From Robiginitomaculum sp. (lineage in GTDB: Bacteria; Pseudomonadota; Alphaproteobacteria; Caulobacterales; Maricaulaceae): a DNA stretch of 9,442 nucleotides. The position numbers were made by a program, and so were the translations under genes. This document shows, piece after piece, positions 1 to 6,273 of the stretch (the stretch's first letter is position 1; every line of letters starts with the position of its first letter). Location of the stretch: assembly GCA_002733735.2 (NCBI GenBank), contig NVWT02000003.1:53919-63360 (forward strand), written 5' to 3'. The notes below the pieces were generated by a model. It saw nothing but the letters and a program-made list of their open reading frames with translations, did no database searches and had not been told where the DNA came from.

Positions 1-1197
1 CTGTTGGCCATGGTGCAGGCACCAACTGGTATGGGGTCAACCGGCTCTGCAATCGCCAGAGAAATGGTGTTTGTGATAGATAATTCCGGATCAATGGCCG
101 GAAAGTCTATTCGCCAAGCACGCAAAGCACTAATCAGCGGCCTGAACAGATTAAGTGCCGGTGATGATTTTAATGTAATTGCTTTTGACAATGAAACCGA
201 GAAACTGTTCGAGCAAAGCGTGCCTGCCACCACTGAAAATATCCGACTTGCAAAGCGTTTCATCGCAAAACTTGATGGCGATGGCGGCACAGTAATGCTG
301 CCGGCTTTGACCGCCGCATTTGATGCACAAACAGGCAATAAATTACGCCAAATAGTATTCATTACCGATGGCCATATCAGCAATGAAGACGAGCTGTTCG
401 CATTGATTGCCAAAGACCTTGGAGACAGCCGGTTGTTTATGATCGGTATTGGCTCAGCTCCCAACCGTTATTTTCTAAGTCGCGCCGCTAAATTGGGGCG
501 AGGAACAGACACTATAATTCCCGACCTCGACAAAGTTGCCGCCGAAATGACACGAGTATTTTCCAAGTTAGAAAAACCGGTAATGCAAAACTTAACCGTT
601 AAATTTCCCGGTAGCTCTCCAAAAGATATTTCCCCAAATCCGCTGCCGGATTTATACAATAATGATCCGGTAATTATCTTGGCCAAGTTTTCTGGCCTAC
701 CACAACAAATGGTTCTTGGCGGCGAATTATCTCATTCCAACTGGGTAGCCAATTTATCATTGTCTTCGGCCAAGTCAGGAACAGGGATTGCTCAATTATG
801 GGCTAGAGCTAAAATCAAAGCTCTAGAGGAAGATCGCTTTGCTGGAAAACCAGTTGAGCAGATCAATCAGCAAATATTACAAATATCGCTAGATCATCAT
901 TTGGTGTCCCGTCTTACCTCTTTGGTCGCTGTGGATGTTACCCCCATCACCCCTGATGACACTACATTGGAAACAGTAATGATACCATTGCACTTGCCAG
1001 ATGGTTGGGGAAATATGAGAGAAAAAATCACATTTAAGCCAAAACCCGTAACCTCTGCACCATCTTTGCGAAGAGCAGGGATAACTTTGCCTGCCACTGC
1101 CAGCCCGCATGAAATACAGATAATTCTGGGGCTTTTAATAATAGCCTTAGGCTTATCCTTATCGGCAGGTTTATTGCGAAGAAAGGCACAAAGATGA
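1..1197 (+). CDS. vWA-domain sortase target protein (marine proteobacterial type), 5' truncated
   Basis: The frame is open through the left edge, so the N-terminus is missing; family members usually carry a VIT domain before the vWA domain, which fits the missing part. Counting residues from the TTG at base 4, a von Willebrand A domain is visible with a full metal-binding (MIDAS) site: DNSGS at 26-30, Thr96 in GGTVMLP, and Asp122 in ITDG. The C-terminus is a sortase sorting signal: LPATA at 362-366, a hydrophobic helix, and a basic tail RRKAQR. The protein is therefore probably exported, inserted by its C-terminal helix, and processed by the sortase encoded next, with which it shares a 4-bp ATGA overlap. 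This matches the described family of marine proteobacterial sortase substrates. The ligand of the vWA domain and the final attachment site are unknown. The family call is firm; its surface role is inferred. Confidence 0.9.
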   Translation: MLAMVQAPTGMGSTGSAIAREMVFVIDNSGSMAGKSIRQARKALISGLNRLSAGDDFNVIAFDNETEKLFEQSVPATTENIRLAKRFIAKLDGDGGTVMLPALTAAFDAQTGNKLRQIVFITDGHISNEDELFALIAKDLGDSRLFMIGIGSAPNRYFLSRAAKLGRGTDTIIPDLDKVAAEMTRVFSKLEKPVMQNLTVKFPGSSPKDISPNPLPDLYNNDPVIILAKFSGLPQQMVLGGELSHSNWVANLSLSSAKSGTGIAQLWARAKIKALEEDRFAGKPVEQINQQILQISLDHHLVSRLTSLVAVDVTPITPDDTTLETVMIPLHLPDGWGNMREKITFKPKPVTSAPSLRRAGITLPATASPHEIQIILGLLIIALGLSLSAGLLRRKAQR

Positions 1198-1802
1198 GCG
1201 CACAACAAGCATTAAGAAATGGCCGCAGAAAGCTAGGTTGGTTGTTGGTAATTCTTGGCCTTGTCCTAGTTTTACAAGCAAGTTTTACCACTGCAAAAGC
1301 AGAGCTTTCACAAGTATTGTTACAACAAGCGTGGGCAAAAACCAGCACCACAACCCCAATTGTTAAGCCTTGGCCATGGGCTGATACTTGGCCGGTTGCG
1401 AAAATAACCGCGCCAAGACTAGGCAAAAGCAATATTGTCTTGGCCGAAGCTGGTGGTGAAGCTTTGGCCTTTGGCCCCTCATTGTTAAATGCTAGTGGCT
1501 CGCCAAGAACAGGTGAGCAAGTGTTGATTGCGGCGCATCGCAATACACACTTTACATGGTTAAAGGACTTGAAAACCGGCGATACATTGCTTTTGCAAAA
1601 CAAGGATCTCATACAAGCAGAATATCAAGTGGTAGGTATGCAAATAGTCAAATTTGATGATTCAGGTATTGAAGTAGACCCAACTGATAACCGGTTGGCT
1701 CTAATTACCTGCTACCCGTTTGATGCAAAACTAAACGGCCCTTTGCGATATATTGTCTGGGCGGAGCCTATTATGTCAGAGGTGCCAAATAAGGTCATTT
1801 AA
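1194..1802 (+). CDS. Class GN sortase (Gram-negative cysteine transpeptidase)
   Basis: A 202-residue sortase. The N-terminus is basic (RNGRRK) and followed by one membrane helix at about 14-31, giving a type II topology with the catalytic domain in the periplasm. The catalytic triad is visible: His115 in IAAHRNTHF, Cys173 in LALITCYPF, and Arg185 in GPLRYIVWAEP. The TCYPF sequence after the catalytic Cys is typical of the class found in Gram-negative marine bacteria. Start: ATG overlapping the stop of the preceding gene (ATGA), suggesting translational coupling with its substrate. By family knowledge it should cleave the substrate's LPATA signal between Thr and Ala through a thioacyl intermediate; the acceptor nucleophile in Gram-negative cells is not known. 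Length is normal and no lesions are seen. These sortases usually occur with one dedicated target gene, as here. Confidence 0.93.
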   Translation: MSAQQALRNGRRKLGWLLVILGLVLVLQASFTTAKAELSQVLLQQAWAKTSTTTPIVKPWPWADTWPVAKITAPRLGKSNIVLAEAGGEALAFGPSLLNASGSPRTGEQVLIAAHRNTHFTWLKDLKTGDTLLLQNKDLIQAEYQVVGMQIVKFDDSGIEVDPTDNRLALITCYPFDAKLNGPLRYIVWAEPIMSEVPNKVI

Positions 1803-1886
1803 TGACATTTGCCGATAACTGATAGACCGCAAAACAGATACACTGCATATCACCTTAGCATATTGTTCCTAAGGGGTTAATTTCAA

Positions 1887-2606
1887 TTGAGTTTACCAGC
1901 AATTATCGATAAATACTGGCCTGCTTGGTTGTTCGCTATATTGCTGCATTTAATCACCTTAGCTCTGCTGGCGACACTCTCTAAACCCGTTGATTTCCAA
2001 AAAACCACACCCCCGGCAGTAATAAAATTTGAATTGATTACCATTCCCAAGCAACAAACACCACCAGATCAACCGCCAATAACCAGTAAGCCAGAAGTGC
2101 AAAAAGAAACCCAGCAAGCTACCAAAGAAACGGATAAGCAACAGATTAAGCAGCCAGATATTGAAACTTCACAATCAAAAAATCAAACTGCACCGCCAAC
2201 AGAAGAACCAAAAGACACACTGGAGCAAAGGAAAAAGGCCGCGGCCAGTTTGTTATTCCTAAAGCCTACAAATAATACTGATCGCGGAACCACAATGGGC
2301 TTTCTGCAAAGCCTGGCCTGTCACGATATTGAGAACCTTGACCCTGATTGTCACGAAATTCGTAAAACCCTAGCCGATGTTAATTTTGCTTATGGGCGGG
2401 CAGTAATGCGTGAAGGAGCGTTCATTGGTGCAAAATACCGTTTAATGGACGCAAGCGAATTAGCAAAAGCATTTGGGAAAGCTTCAAGGTATGAGGGGCC
2501 AAGAGATACACTAAAAGATAGCTCAATGGATAGAAAAGTTGGTGGCTCTGACGAAATGCGGGAGCGCGCACCTGGTTGGCCACCAGATCCGGTCACGGGT
2601 GATTAA
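1887..2606 (+). CDS. One-pass envelope protein with TonB-like N-terminal half, function unknown
   Basis: 239 residues, starting at TTG; an in-frame TAA lies 9 bp upstream, so no earlier start exists, and AAGGGG at 1871-1876 is a good ribosome site. One membrane helix (about 11-31, WPAWLFAILLHLITLALLATL region) is followed by a Pro/Gln/Lys/Thr-rich linker (about 40-115), an arrangement like the N-terminus of TonB/TolA-type transducers. The C-terminal 120 residues are not a recognisable TonB domain; they hold two cysteines (145 and 155, in LACHDIENLDPDCHE) that could form a disulphide, and a charged tail ending WPPDPVTGD. The gene lies 84 bp after the sortase on the same strand and may be co-transcribed. 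It has no LPxTA signal, so it is not a second sortase substrate. I do not recognise a named family for the C-terminal part. The coding call is strong from composition and length; a role linked to the sortase system is only inferred from position. Confidence 0.8.
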   Translation: MSLPAIIDKYWPAWLFAILLHLITLALLATLSKPVDFQKTTPPAVIKFELITIPKQQTPPDQPPITSKPEVQKETQQATKETDKQQIKQPDIETSQSKNQTAPPTEEPKDTLEQRKKAAASLLFLKPTNNTDRGTTMGFLQSLACHDIENLDPDCHEIRKTLADVNFAYGRAVMREGAFIGAKYRLMDASELAKAFGKASRYEGPRDTLKDSSMDRKVGGSDEMRERAPGWPPDPVTGD

Positions 2607-2664
2607 GGGTGTTGATATTCATGTTTTGATCGCGACACGAGTGTAATTTTAACACCAGCACGAC

Positions 2665-2678
2665 CTAGGGTCTGCGCC
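2665..2678 (+). repeat. Intergenic motif CTAGGGTCTGYGCC, copy 1
   Basis: CTAGGGTCTGCGCC, 50 bp upstream of the TetR gene. The same 14-mer with one mismatch occurs inverted at 6249-6262, also in an intergenic region. It may be a regulatory site or part of a dispersed element. It lies inside a short GACC-tag-GGTC hairpin (2662-2672). Confidence 0.4.
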
Positions 2679-2706
2679 TAAGTCTAAAACACTTGCACCA
2701 AGGTTA

Positions 2707-2740
2707 GTACTGTACCAAAGTACCTTAATGAATGAAGTAC
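2707..2740. promoter_or_regulatory. Cluster of four GTAC half-palindromes at the tetR start, candidate operator
   Basis: GTAC occurs at 2707, 2712, 2720 and 2737 within 34 bp spanning the TetR start codon, including GTACcaaaGTAC (2712-2723) and a repeated AAGTACC (2718-2724 and 2735-2741). TetR repressors often bind palindromes over their own start region, so this is a candidate autoregulatory site. No convincing Shine-Dalgarno sequence is seen here. Confidence 0.3.
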
Positions 2741-3393
2741 CATCACCGCCAAAACCAAGGTCTGCCAGTCGATCAAACCGCATACGCGGTAATGATGGAA
2801 CCAGGCGTAAAATATTCAAGGCCGCCAAAATTGTGCTGTCTCGTGAGGGCGCGCAAAAAGCAACTATACGGAAGATCGCCAAACAAGCCGGAGTGTCAGC
2901 TGGCTTAATCAACCAGTATTACGGCACTAAAATGGAATTGATTTTGGAAATATTCAAAGCCGGAAACAACCCTTTAAGTGAGTACTTACAAGTTCATCTT
3001 GAGCAATTTGAGACCCCTGCAGATCTGGCATTGGGTGCTATGGAGGTTTATCTAAGGCGCGAAATGAAAGATCCGGAATTGGCAAGGCAGGTCATGGCCT
3101 CCTCTTGGGTATGGGGGGTCGAAGATGAAAGTCGGTTTGCCTCAAGCCTTGAAGAATTGATAGCTATAGTTTCCACTGCCTTACAAGAGAAATTTTACCC
3201 CGGACAAGAGTTCTTAACGGTTACAGCTACCTATACTCTTTCTAGTATTTTTGTTGGTATCTTGCGAATGGGGTTACAAAGAGACTGGCCAACCAAAACA
3301 TATTTAAGCGTGATGAAACCGTCATTTGTTATGCTAATGGCTGGGCTTGATATGCAGGTAAAGCAGCGCTTAAGTAAGGAAAATACAGATTGA
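2728..3393 (+). CDS. TetR/AcrR-family transcriptional regulator
   Basis: 221 residues. The N-terminus carries the TetR DNA-binding fold: a helix with TRRKIFKAAKIVLSREG (25-41), then the helix-turn-helix at about 46-70 with TIRKIAKQAGVSAGLINQYYG, which closely follows the family pattern. The rest is helical and should form the ligand-binding and dimerisation domain; no ligand can be deduced. A basic N-terminal extension (PKPRSASRSNRIR) precedes the fold, as in some repressors that contact the minor groove. The ATG lies in a GTAC-rich region that may be its operator, and there is no clear ribosome site. Its stop overlaps the TTG start of the aldolase-like gene by 4 bp, so the two are probably co-translated and the regulator may control that enzyme's operon. 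This regulatory link is inferred from position only. Confidence 0.9.
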   Translation: MNEVPSPPKPRSASRSNRIRGNDGTRRKIFKAAKIVLSREGAQKATIRKIAKQAGVSAGLINQYYGTKMELILEIFKAGNNPLSEYLQVHLEQFETPADLALGAMEVYLRREMKDPELARQVMASSWVWGVEDESRFASSLEELIAIVSTALQEKFYPGQEFLTVTATYTLSSIFVGILRMGLQRDWPTKTYLSVMKPSFVMLMAGLDMQVKQRLSKENTD

Positions 3394-4403
3394 ATTTTGC
3401 TTCTGACACCGCATCCCCAGCGCACCCGAAAGTAATCGAGCATCTGATCGCCGCTAATGCTGGGCCGGCGGTAAGCTATGGTGCGGACGGTTGGACACTA
3501 CAAGCTGAAGCTTTGTTATCCGATATGTTTGAAGCACCGTTACGGGCAAGTTTTGTTAGCTCTGGTACAGCGTGCAATGCATTGGCATTGGCTCTTTTGT
3601 CTCCGCCAACAGCGGGAATTATCTGCCATTCGCAAGCACACATAAATTGTGATGAGCGCGGCGCGGTGGAGTTCTACAGCCATGGAGCAAAATTGCTCAC
3701 TCTTGGCGGCAAACATGGCCGTATTGACGCCAAATCCCTGCAAGCTCTTTTGCAAAGCGTTGACGAAAGTTTTGTTCACGCAATTCCGCCAAAAGCAATT
3801 TCGATCTCAAACCTTTCCGAGGCCGGAGCCTGTTACTCACCAAGGCAAGTGTCAGAACTAACTAGGATTGCTAAGTCAGCTGGACTAACCACTCACATGG
3901 ACGGAGCCAGACTTGCTAATGCTCTGGCTTTCTTAGCCATTAGACCAGCCGACATTACTTGGGGCAGCGGTATTGATATATTGTCATTCGGCCTTACCAA
4001 AACCGGAGCAATGGCGGCAGAGGCTGTTATATTATTTGGTGAGGCCATCGATAAATTTGACGAGCTACAAGCCCGTCGCAAACGAGCCGGGCATTTACCG
4101 CCAAAACAAAGATTTATTGCCGCACAAATAATCGCCATGTTGGAAAACGATTTGTGGTTAGAAACCGCAAATCACGCCAACCAGATGGCCAAATTACTAG
4201 AAGAAGGTTTACGAAATTCCAAAGTGATCATATTGCATCCTGTAGAGGGTAATGAGGTATTTGCACAATTATCACCAAACCAAACCAGTCAATTACAAGA
4301 TGGTGGCGTGGCTTTTTACACATGGCCAGACGGATCAGCGCGATTTGTTACCAACTGGGGTACAGACAAATCTGAAATCGATAAGGCATTGATGTTATTA
4401 TGA
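3390..4403 (+). CDS. ltaE: Low-specificity L-threonine aldolase-like PLP enzyme
   Basis: 337 residues, fold type I PLP-dependent enzyme of the threonine aldolase / beta-eliminating lyase family, which splits L-threonine or L-allo-threonine (and other beta-hydroxy amino acids) into glycine and an aldehyde in the cytoplasm. Visible active-site features are the N-terminal NFASDT stretch, SSGTA (57-61) for phosphate binding, His84 in AHINCDE as likely ring-stacking residue, Asp171 and Arg174 in HMDGARLANA, and the Schiff-base Lys204 in SFGLTKTGA (usually TKNGA-like). Start: TTG within TTGA overlapping the TetR stop; TAAGGA upstream (about 3374-3379) supports it and the N-terminus then aligns with the family. 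Length is normal. Activity on serine or other hydroxy amino acids cannot be excluded. The upstream TetR gene suggests regulated rather than constitutive expression. Confidence 0.9.
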   Translation: MNFASDTASPAHPKVIEHLIAANAGPAVSYGADGWTLQAEALLSDMFEAPLRASFVSSGTACNALALALLSPPTAGIICHSQAHINCDERGAVEFYSHGAKLLTLGGKHGRIDAKSLQALLQSVDESFVHAIPPKAISISNLSEAGACYSPRQVSELTRIAKSAGLTTHMDGARLANALAFLAIRPADITWGSGIDILSFGLTKTGAMAAEAVILFGEAIDKFDELQARRKRAGHLPPKQRFIAAQIIAMLENDLWLETANHANQMAKLLEEGLRNSKVIILHPVEGNEVFAQLSPNQTSQLQDGGVAFYTWPDGSARFVTNWGTDKSEIDKALMLL

Positions 4404-4584
4404 TAAATCTTCAGATGGCGAGGAAAAACCGAAACAAATTGAGGAAACTCCGCCAGTAAGTCCATATATTCAAAATGCAATATCCAAAATTGGCAGAATA
4501 ATTGATGTGCCTTTTACTAGTGAAAGTTGGGGCGATATCTAAGAGACATCCAAATATCTTAAAACTAAAAGATTGGTTGGATAA
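4393..4584 (+). pseudogene. Possible gene remnant with an in-frame stop
   Basis: Between the aldolase-like gene and the HD gene one frame reads like protein: DKSSDGEEKPKQIEE, then PYIQNAISKIGRIIDVPFT and SESWGDI, a TAA at 4540-4542, then ETSKYLKTKRLVG and TAA at 4582. There is no ATG, GTG or TTG start in this frame after the TGA at 4390. Composition (balanced charged and hydrophobic residues, codon use like neighbours) suggests a decayed 3' end of a gene or a frameshifted small gene. An ATG at 4400, overlapping the aldolase stop, opens only a 19-codon frame in another phase. I do not recognise the family. Chance cannot be excluded. Confidence 0.3.
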
Positions 4585-4613
4585 ATGCGAACCACACGAA
4601 TAGGAATATCAAC

Positions 4614-5153
4614 ATGCAAATCTATAAAACCTTACCAATCGTAGATGCAGTATTAGCTAAATTCAAAGCCATTATCGGCGAAGATTTTGACGGTTATCGC
4701 AACCATGTTTATCGCATGGTGAATTGCTGTTTTTGGCTTAAAGAATGCTCCGACGATGATATGCGAAAGATCCAAATTGCCGCAGCTTTTCACGATATTG
4801 GAATATGGGTTGATGATACTTTTGACTATCTTGCGCCATCGGTTCCACCGGCAGTGCAGTACTTGCAAGACAATGGCTTACAGGGCTGGACAGACGAAAT
4901 AAGTCTGATGATTACCGAGCACCACAAATTGCGCGCATACAAGGAAAACCCAGACATGTTGGTGGAGCTGTTTCGCAAAGGTGATCTGGTGGATTTTTCA
5001 CTCGGCATATTTCGCTTTGGTATCGACAAAACTTTATTGCGCGAATTAAAGTCCATTTTCCCGAATGAAGGTTTTCACAAAGGCTTGATCAAAAAATCAC
5101 TAAAATGGTTCGTAAAGCACCCGCTAAACCCAGCTCCAATGATGAAGTGGTAA
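4614..5153 (+). CDS. HD-domain protein, probable metal-dependent phosphohydrolase
   Basis: 179 residues, probably cytoplasmic (no signal peptide or membrane helix). It shows the HD-superfamily metal-ligand pattern in order: His31 in YRNHVYRMV, His60-Asp61 in AAAFHDIGIW, a further His pair at 103-104 in TEHHKLR, and Asp124 in FRKGDLVDFS. This is the spacing of compact HD phosphohydrolases that use divalent metal to cleave phosphate esters, often of nucleotides; the substrate cannot be told. The last 30 residues are basic and end MMKW. Start: ATG with AGGA at 4602-4605, 8 bp upstream. It stands alone, 210 bp after the aldolase-like gene and followed by a long gene-poor region, so it is likely monocistronic or the end of that transcript. 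The superfamily assignment is solid; the function is open. Confidence 0.82.
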   Translation: MQIYKTLPIVDAVLAKFKAIIGEDFDGYRNHVYRMVNCCFWLKECSDDDMRKIQIAAAFHDIGIWVDDTFDYLAPSVPPAVQYLQDNGLQGWTDEISLMITEHHKLRAYKENPDMLVELFRKGDLVDFSLGIFRFGIDKTLLRELKSIFPNEGFHKGLIKKSLKWFVKHPLNPAPMMKW

Positions 5154-5389
5154 CTAACAAAACAACAGCAAAAGAACATTGCTAAAATTACGGTTTAGCA
5201 AAATTCGCCAATTAAAAAACACATTTGTTATTTGTCGCGTTTTCCCCAGTGGAAAGATTGTTAAAAAACTTGGCCAAGCAGACTTGGTTGTCTGTGAGCA
5301 ATGTTTGCACACGCTTACATAAAGCCCATGTTTCATCGAGTAGTTCACGTATTAACAATGTCAAAGAGCCGCAAACTGACTGCTACGAG

Positions 5390-5417
5390 CCATTTGCAAC
5401 ACCATTATAGCAAATGG
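5390..5417. repeat. Hairpin CCATTTGC-N12-GCAAATGG
   Basis: A perfect 8-bp inverted repeat with a 12-nt loop. An overlapping alternative pairing uses ACACC and GGTGT just inside and outside it. Its left flank ACGAGCCATTTGC closely resembles ACGAGCATTTGCC at the second hairpin (5549-5561). There is no T-run after the stem, so it is not a typical intrinsic terminator. Confidence 0.5.
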
Positions 5418-5456
5418 GTGTAAGGTGAGCATGGTTGAAACTTATCCCCGTGGTTC

Positions 5457-5540
5457 AAGGGTGAATAAGGGTCAATGAGTGCTAATTCTTTGCCAATTAA
5501 CCCTCGCTCGAAGTAACCTCTTTGCCATTAAGTGCTAATT
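5457..5540. repeat. Short direct repeats: AAGGGTSAAT tandem and AGTGCTAATT pair
   Basis: AAGGGTGAAT (5457-5466) is followed directly by AAGGGTCAAT (5467-5476), a tandem 10-mer with one difference. AGTGCTAATT occurs at 5478-5487 and again at 5531-5540, each next to a CTTTGCCAATTAA / CTTTGCCATTAA-like segment in opposite order. TGACCCTT at 5625-5632 is the inverse of AAGGGTCA at 5467-5474. AGGGTCAATGA (5468-5478) recurs inverted at 6195-6205. Confidence 0.5.
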
Positions 5541-5552
5541 AAGGGGCAACGA

Positions 5553-5598
5553 GCATTTGCCAGTAAAAGTGGGAACCGGTTTTACGGTGGGCAAATGC
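5553..5598. repeat. Long imperfect hairpin GCATTTGCC-GTAAAA / TTTTAC-GGCAAATGC
   Basis: GCATTTGCC (5553-5561) pairs with GGCAAATGC (5590-5598), and inside it GTAAAA (5563-5568) pairs with TTTTAC (5580-5585), giving 15 paired bases in two blocks around an 11-nt loop. The outer arm resembles the hairpin at 5390-5417. It could act as a structured RNA element or a protein-binding site; no terminator T-run follows. Confidence 0.55.
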
Positions 5599-5645
5599 GA
5601 CCACTAAAATAAGCATTGCGAACGTGACCCTTGTTTGCACTCCTT

Positions 5646-5690
5646 TATAAATCCCCCCTCCGATCGCTTCGCGCCCACCTCCCCTGTGGG
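5646..5690. repeat. GC-rich block resembling a dispersed intergenic repeat
   Basis: A run of CCCCTCC, then CGATCGCTTCGCG, then CCCACCTCCCCTGTGGG stands out against AT-rich surroundings. Pyrimidine-rich CCCCTCC ... GCTTCGCG ... CCACCTCCCC patterns are known to me as scattered intergenic repeats in proteobacterial genomes; here only one copy lies in the window, so the assignment is an inference from pattern. Confidence 0.35.
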
Positions 5691-5697
5691 TTCACGT

Positions 5698-5725
5698 TTG
5701 AAGTGCAACCCTGCTAGGGTATTGT
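5698..5725 (+). promoter_or_regulatory. Possible promoter with palindrome in the spacer, upstream of the DUF1801 gene
   Basis: TTGAAG (5698-5703), a 16-nt spacer and TATTGT (5720-5725) each match the sigma-70 boxes at 4 of 6 positions. The spacer contains the palindrome ACCCTgctAGGGT (5708-5720), which would place a repressor site between the boxes. This is 71 bp before the chosen ATG of the DUF1801 gene. Weak prediction. Confidence 0.3.
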
Positions 5726-5795
5726 TGCTATGGGATATTTATATGCCCATACCCAGCCAAGCAAACCACGCGAATATGCACAAGGCACTAAAATT

Positions 5796-6146
5796 ATGGA
5801 AACCTCTAAAAACACCCAAGTACAAAAGTTTCTTGATGATATCAAAGCCCTAAGTGATTGGAAGTTCCAAGCTTTGCAAAAGGCTCGAGAAATAGTTTTT
5901 GACGTCTACCCAAGTGTTGATGAGAGAATTATGTACGGAGGCATTATGTTCTCGTTGGATGATGATTTTGGCGGCATTTTTGTCAACAAAAAACACCTTT
6001 CCTTTGAGTTCAGTAACGGCATTACCTTTAACGACCCTGACAAATATTTAGAAGGCTCCGGAAAACATCGCCGACACTTAAAACTCAAGGGAATCTCGGA
6101 TATAGGCGATAAGCAGGTCAGCTTTTTTGTCCAACAGGCAAGATAA
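5796..6146 (+). CDS. DUF1801 domain protein
   Basis: 116 residues from the ATG at 5796. An upstream in-frame ATG (5730) exists, but the family normally begins just before the KNTQVQKFLDDI-like segment, and AAGG at 5782-5785 suits the later start. It shows the DUF1801 pattern: an N-terminal helix region with FLDDIKALSDWKFQALQKAREIV (12-34 area), a PSVDERIMYGGIMFSL segment (39-54), and the conserved LEGSGKHRRHLKLK motif (85-98) followed by a short C-terminal helix. The family is small, cytoplasmic and of unknown function. Flanked by repeat-rich intergenic DNA on the left and a 202-bp gap on the right, it is probably its own transcription unit. Family call fairly firm; no function can be assigned. 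Confidence 0.8.
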   Translation: METSKNTQVQKFLDDIKALSDWKFQALQKAREIVFDVYPSVDERIMYGGIMFSLDDDFGGIFVNKKHLSFEFSNGITFNDPDKYLEGSGKHRRHLKLKGISDIGDKQVSFFVQQAR

Positions 6147-6248
6147 ACACCATCTTCAGCCACCTGAAACACCATGTTTTTCACGGCTATGTCATCATTG
6201 ACCCTAAACCCCGCACAAAATTACTTACCTTTTGACACTTTCATAATT

Positions 6249-6262
6249 GGCACAGACCCTAG
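6249..6262 (-). repeat. Intergenic motif CTAGGGTCTGYGCC, copy 2 (inverted)
   Basis: GGCACAGACCCTAG on the + strand reads CTAGGGTCTGTGCC on the minus strand, 13 of 14 identical to copy 1 at 2665-2678. It lies 86 bp before the NDUFA9-like gene, close to a TTGACA hexamer at 6232-6237 that has no good partner -10 box. Confidence 0.4.
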
Positions 6263-6273
6263 ATGCGGTGAAA

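Larger units (their letters stand above)
5154..5795. other. 642-bp gene-poor intergenic region rich in short repeats and hairpins
   Basis: No convincing gene is seen. The longest start-to-stop frames (5225-5410, and 5179-5322 from TTG, 47 codons) have no ribosome site and no recognisable motif. The 5380-5640 part carries tandem, direct and inverted repeats; 5646-5690 is a GC-rich block; 5698-5725 is a possible promoter of the DUF1801 gene. These parts are listed separately. No tRNA or rRNA was found. Confidence 0.6.

Noticed and set aside
1034..1612. Minus-strand open frame of 192 codons
   Set aside because: It lies antisense across the sortase-signal and sortase coding regions, which show intact catalytic motifs; its own translation has no recognisable domain.
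4400..4459. 19-codon frame starting ATGA at the aldolase stop (MINLQMARKNRNK...)
   Set aside because: Very short and basic with no ribosome site or recognisable motif; the other frame here looks more protein-like.
5225..5410. 61-codon open frame in the intergenic region
   Set aside because: No ribosome site, Ser-rich composition without a motif, and overlapped by a more protein-like frame; not supported.
5451..5461. GGTTCAAGG resembling a tRNA T-loop
   Set aside because: The required C after the loop and pairing stems are absent, and no acceptor or anticodon arms are found around it.
5380..5640. CRISPR array
   Set aside because: Repeats here are only 8-12 bp, vary in sequence and are irregularly spaced.
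5635..5853. 72-codon open frame across the GC-rich block and into the DUF1801 gene
   Set aside because: Composition comes from the GC-rich repeat, and its end overlaps the DUF1801 gene in another frame.
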